A stretch of 64,000 nt of DNA. Source: Telmatactis stephensoni (taxonomy: Eukaryota > Cnidaria > Anthozoa > Actiniaria > Isophelliidae). Below, piece after piece: positions 59,532 through 64,000 of the stretch. Position numbers and translations under genes: made by a program. The stretch covers positions 248,001 through 312,000 of the forward strand of contig JALIZF010001874.1 of NCBI GenBank assembly GCA_029948255.1, written 5' to 3'. The notes below the pieces were generated by a model that was not told the origin of the DNA, made no database searches, and saw only the letters and a list, made by a program, of their open reading frames with translations. Each line of letters begins with the position of its first letter. Position 1 is the stretch's first letter.

Positions 59532-62500
59532 TCACCATCTACCACTATGGCTTGCTATGTCCAATGGGAGTCGCCTTGGAAACGGTAATGGATTTGTGGA
59601 AGGGCTGTCTGTGTATGAGGGTACGGGTGTGTTCGTTGGTGATGGTGAATTTTGTGGTGGTGGTGGTGGGGTGGAGTCTCTGGAATTCTTTTTTAAATCT
59701 GTCAAAGAAAGAATTAGTATCAATGCTTCATGATCTCTCGAAAAGGCATGTCTATTTGTTCAAATGAACTATTGATCACAGAAAATCGCATAAAGCAGAT
59801 TCTGTATGAGCTGGAAACGCTACCGTCCGGATGGTCAAATGAAATTGAAAAGAGGGAACATAGTGGATAAGAGATGAGGGAAATTTTTATTTACCTGCAA
59901 TGGCTATTAACAATTTTCTTCTTGCACCAAACGTTTTCACTCCAAGTTCTTTTAGATCGTCATCGGTGAGCGTCAAGAAAGTTTGCCAGTCAACCTAAAA
60001 ACAAAATCGACAATATGTTGCAATAAATGTATGGAAATCACCTATTTGCCAGTCGACCTGGAATTGAAACGTACGTCACAACACAGAGTCCATTATTCGG
60101 AGCGTCTGTACTCTAATAGATGCACACATTACATGATCAATTTTATTTTCTACCGCAATCAGTGCACGTGTAAAATTCGATGACGTCATCTGTGCATATG
60201 TACTGTATCACGCGCGGTTCTCAACCAATCAGAGCGCGCGCATTTTAAATACATAACAGAACGAAGAGCACTCGGGACTAACGAAGTTGCGACTATAAAC
60301 AATCTTGGAAGGGAAAAAAAAGGAAAACGCCAGCAATGATGCGTGATTGTGCATTGAAAAACCGCTACAAGCATACTGACGAACTTAATTTACAAATGTC
60401 TAAATGAAGATTTGTGCAATAAAAGAGAAACTGCGAAAGGTGAAGACCACATACAAGGTTTTTCGCAGGGAGATTACAAGATCAAGAGAGTATTCCGTAT
60501 TACGGATATTTCTGTTTATTTTAATACTATTTCAAGGAGAGGCTATGACTGCCAGGTTAGGAGAACAACAGAGTAATTCTTACCTCTTGTTCATGGAATA
60601 TGCTGTGATATTTCATAAGTCCTAGTTGATCAAGAAGCCTTTCTAGTTCTGTTGTGAGAGAGAAAGATACAAACATTAGATTATGTTAGAAAGGGGAAAA
60701 GCATTGGCCTGACGTCACGAAAAGGGAAAGCCATATATTCCGTCATCTACAAGTAACTCATTAAATTCCTGAAGGAAAATAAAGGTAAAATTTTGTTTGG
60801 TACGTCTCCACGCCCTTTAAACCTCGTCGGTCCTGCAGGAGGCAGACGGACTAGTGCGGCTAGTGGCCCGCCCTCCTCCATTCCCGTTTCACAAAGCATG
60901 TGTACCTTACGAGTCAGTATTGTAAGCTAAAGGAGATATAGCGCAAATGAGCTGGACAAAATAAGGAATTGCACATCAAAAAGCTAGTGGCTTTAAAAAC
61001 TTCAAAAATGTAAACCCTCGCAAAAACATTTTTGGATTTATGAGTACTGCGTGAGTCTAGTTACGCACGCTTCGGTTGCTTGAAGGGCGATTAACGCTAA
61101 TCCTAGGTTAAAATGAATGGTTTTCTTTAGATTTAATGCTAATGACCATATCGGCGAACAACTGGGCCTAGCTGGCGCCTTTCTTGGGATAACTAGACGC
61201 GGTATTTAGGAAGTGTTGGTCACTGGTCGTAGCATAGAACACTAACCTGATGCTGAGGGTATCGGTGAACATGGGTAACTGTTGCGTCGTTCGCCAACGG
61301 TTGGACTGAACGTGTCTAAAGAGAACAGAACACGTACAACGAAATTCAGTACGTAATGCAGTATGCTTTTGATAGAACGATAGCAAGTTACGCACGATCA
61401 CGTTATTACGCAAGAAGACTAAGAAATTGCGCAGCTTACGTAAGTTGTTTAAAACGTGGCCGTAAAGCAATAGTTGAACGAGAAAATTTAATAGTAAAAT
61501 TAACTTAATGCCAGACTGTGCTAACCTGATCTATCTTGATGAGTTGAAGTCTGAAAATAAAACCATTTTGAGATCAATTCCTATTTTTTCAACATTATTA
61601 GAGTCATTATAATAATCCGCAATTATAACAGAAACGCAGTGAAAGACTCTATGCAAAAAGGGGCTTGTGACCTTTGATTGAACACTTAATTCTCCTTTGG
61701 AATTAAAAGATCTTTGAGGAGAACTTCAAATTTGATCAGGCATCACTTATTGTGTTTCGCAGGGACCTTTATATTCATTTATATATTGTTGACACTTCTA
61801 GTATAGCATCTTCATCATCGTCAACATCAGAAACAACATAGAAGTATAGAGTCAATACCTCATAGATAGACGAACTGTTACTACGCGATTCCCGATTTTC
61901 TAACATCGGCGGCATTGGTAAAGGATTCTGCAAAACAATTTCAAAATTAGTTACTTCACCAATTTTCAAATCGCTGTAGGTATAAAACACAAGCGCATCT
62001 GGAAAAGGCGCGTAAAAGACGACGTACTTTTGTACAAACGAAGTAATGAAATATATTAGTACAGCAACCCTGCGTTGGATTAGCGATAATTCTCTGCTTT
62101 CTCGATTTGTCGTATTTTGGTTTTCCGGTCTGTAGTCCATGGGGAAGCTCATATAGCTTCATATGCTACTCCGTTCTAGATTGTCTACTCTCGCCGGGAT
62201 CACTTGCTATCCTATCTAACGCTATAATCACACTAATCCATTCCATTTTTGAAATGGCCTCTTTTTTCTCCCTTTTCGCGAAAAGCGCCGTTGAGATAGA
62301 GCAGTTTCGTATGACTGTGAAAACGGCACTGTCACGTGACTGTGAAAACGGCCATGCCACGAATTCCGAACGTTTTTATTGGCATCACGGAACCGACGCG
62401 CGGAGCGGTGCGGCACTCTACGAAAATTGCTCTTGCTGGACCCTACTGTTCATTGGCTAAATCAAAACAATAACACACGATATCTACCTCGGGTAACGTG

Positions 62501-64000
62501 CACTAGAGTTCGAGATAGCAGTTTTCATATGTCTATGAAAGCATCACGGAACCGGTATGGCCACAGCACAGCGCGGTCCGTTTCACACTCATAACACAAC
62601 TGCTCTAGCTGGATTTTACTGTTTACTACATGGTTATATCAAAGCAGATAACACAAGATATCTACCTCGGGTAGCGTGCCATTAACAGGTCCATTGTATG
62701 GAGGCATGCGGGATTTCTCCAGCTGGAATAATCGAAATCATAAAATTATTCACGTGGTATCATATATCATTTGAACAAATAAGAAAAATGTTATAAACGC
62801 GTTGGGCAACGGTAAAACAACATTGCTCAAGGGTAGGGGAACTAGGGGACTGAGATATAAAATTGTGAACATCTCGAGATTGTCAACCCTTTTGTAATGA
62901 GTTGTAGGCCTTGTACTTACTGCTTGTCTTATTGCCGATTCTGGCATGGATTTCGAGAAGCCTAGACCACTCCATGTATCTGTGGGCACTCGAACTTCAG
63001 AAAATTGAACCTTCTTTTGCATTGCTACGGAAAAACGTCGGGTTTGAGGATTAAAGGAGTACTAAACATGATGATTATGATACTGATGACAACGTTCTGG
63101 TCTCCACTCCACCCAAGGCTGCCTTATCATCAACCCTCTGCTTTCGGTGATTTTCCATTTTTTAGGACTTTGACAAACCTAACCACCCATTGAACCATCA
63201 ATATCAAATAGGTTTACCTTTGGAAGCAAGCTCCTTCTTCCTTTCATATTCGTCAATCTACAAAAGAAATTACAATAAATACAAGAATGCATGAAGACAC
63301 TAATAGTGGCGAAGCCAGACATTTTTCTGAGATACGCACATTTCTCATTGAATACCTCCCACAGCTATTGACGACAGCTATGACATGTCACAACTTCCTG
63401 TTCTGCTTTGTACTGTACTGGAGTTCTGCTCTGTGCTGAAGTTCTGCTCTGTTTTTGATCTATTCTGTTTTGATGTATTCTGCTCTTCGTGCTCTGCAGC
63501 TCAGTTCTGCTTTGTAGTTTACATTTTATATTTCTAACGGCAGAGGTACGTACGTGCGTATTTGCGTAACTACGCTGCTGACTAATACGTGCGTATTTGC
63601 GTAACTACGCTACTGACTAATACGTGCGTATTTGCGTAACTACGCTACTGACTAATACGTGCGTATTTGCGTAACTACGCCACTGACTAATACGTGTGGA
63701 TAACTAGGGGCAACAGTTGTCTATAATAACAAGGGTCACGTGTGAAGACGAAATAAATGGGCTACAGTGTAAAACTTACCGGAGGTACGTTACTGTGATG
63801 GTTGAGAAGAAGTTTGTTAAGTCTGAAAGATATCGAAATACAATTTTAAATTAAATTAAAACCATGTTTGCAACAACAATGATCTTATAATTATGGTTGT
63901 AATGATGAAATTGATGGTGATGACCATTAGAGATGACAATGATGATGACTAATGAAGCAGTGATAACGACGGCAACAACAATTGGTAATGACGATTATTA
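59532..64000 (-). CDS. BICC1: Bicaudal-C homolog 1 (BICC1), 3' part: SAM domain and C-terminus
   Basis: Eight exons in gene order: 63780-63822, 63218-63257, 62921-62994, 61859-61927, 61526-61550, 60584-60648, 59895-59994 and 59532-59698. Phases are consistent at each GT-AG junction; upstream exons run off the right edge. BICC1 is an RNA-binding post-transcriptional regulator whose KH domains would lie upstream. Visible parts: [13 protein letters not shown], then [17 protein letters not shown], a Ser-rich linker, and the SAM domain ([21 protein letters not shown], split by an intron from [19 protein letters not shown] and [14 protein letters not shown]). A Pro-rich tail ends in DIASHSGRW. The [11 protein letters not shown] motif and the DIAS.SGRW end are hallmarks of the family and separate it from other SAM proteins such as ANKS. 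The 25-nt exon (61526-61550) is supported by phase only. Confidence 0.93.
62384..62684. repeat. Tandem duplication in a BICC1 intron
   Basis: GCATCACGGAACCG, a CTGCTCTAGCTGGA/TTGCTCTTGCTGGA segment and GATATCTACCTCGGGTA occur in the same order at about 62384-62510 and 62542-62684. The two units are diverged. Short GACTGTGAAAACGGC repeats lie just to the left (about 62315-62355). Confidence 0.7.
63551..63690. repeat. 35-bp minisatellite, four units, in a BICC1 intron
   Basis: Four head-to-tail 35-bp units starting TACGTGCGTATTTGCGTAAC differ only at one or two positions (CTGCTG/CTACTG/CCACTG). A fifth partial unit starts at 63691. CG dinucleotides are frequent in the unit compared with surrounding DNA. 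Confidence 0.95.

Noticed and set aside
60404..60625. Plus-strand gene starting [12 protein letters not shown]
   Set aside because: Overlaps BICC1 exon 60584-60648 on the other strand, has no family resemblance and no splice support.

Overview
This is animal (metazoan) nuclear DNA. Genes are split by GT-AG introns of about 0.1 to 6 kb, coding density is low, the DNA is AT-rich, and it is packed with retrotransposons, cut-and-paste transposons, foldback/MITE elements and microsatellites. Gene content plus transposon style (THAP/YqaJ transposon, PHD-bearing LINE, tRNA-SINE) suggest a non-bilaterian or other marine invertebrate. A cnidarian such as a coral or anemone is my best guess, held at low confidence.

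Layout. (1) Bases 1-30.4 kb hold a tandem array of four same-strand copies of a three-exon acetylserotonin O-methyltransferase-like gene (Methyltransf_2 family). Copies 1 (1396-7308) and 4 (27524-30402) are intact, each 354 aa. Copy 2 (10349-11649) is a pseudogene lacking its start and exon 3. Copy 3 (16574-20357) has lost the end of exon 2 and its splice donor. The paralogous flanks give natural before/after views of several insertions: a LINE that replaced a MITE, an element with a TTA target duplication, and a foldback with a 9-bp duplication. (2) 30.4-33.7 kb is repeat-rich and geneless. (3) 33712-44299, minus strand, is a complete seven-exon UBXN8 gene (305 aa, ER membrane UBX protein). 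Its first intron carries a 4.76-kb THAP/YqaJ DNA transposon with perfect 63-bp terminal repeats. (4) 44592-52655, plus strand, is a complete twelve-exon isovaleryl-CoA dehydrogenase gene (IVD, 421 aa). It is head-to-head with UBXN8 across 292 bp, and both start codons lie inside YY1-like ATGGCGG motifs. (5) 52.7-59.5 kb is intergenic. (6) From 59532 to the right edge, minus strand, are the last eight exons of Bicaudal-C (BICC1), with its SAM domain and conserved C-terminal tail. Its KH-domain exons lie outside the window.

The three single-copy genes are conserved animal housekeeping or developmental genes with no obvious joint pathway. The O-methyltransferase array is the accessory, fast-evolving part. 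Copies 1 and 4 are almost identical in their introns and flanks, but differ in 9 of 18 residues in one short segment (101-118) and again in a short segment of exon 3, both expected to line the acceptor pocket. No wholly undescribed system is demonstrated. The strongest leads are this localized paralog divergence and the young THAP/YqaJ transposon with an intact accessory protein but a frameshifted transposase. All exon joins were inferred by eye from splice sites, reading phase and family similarity.
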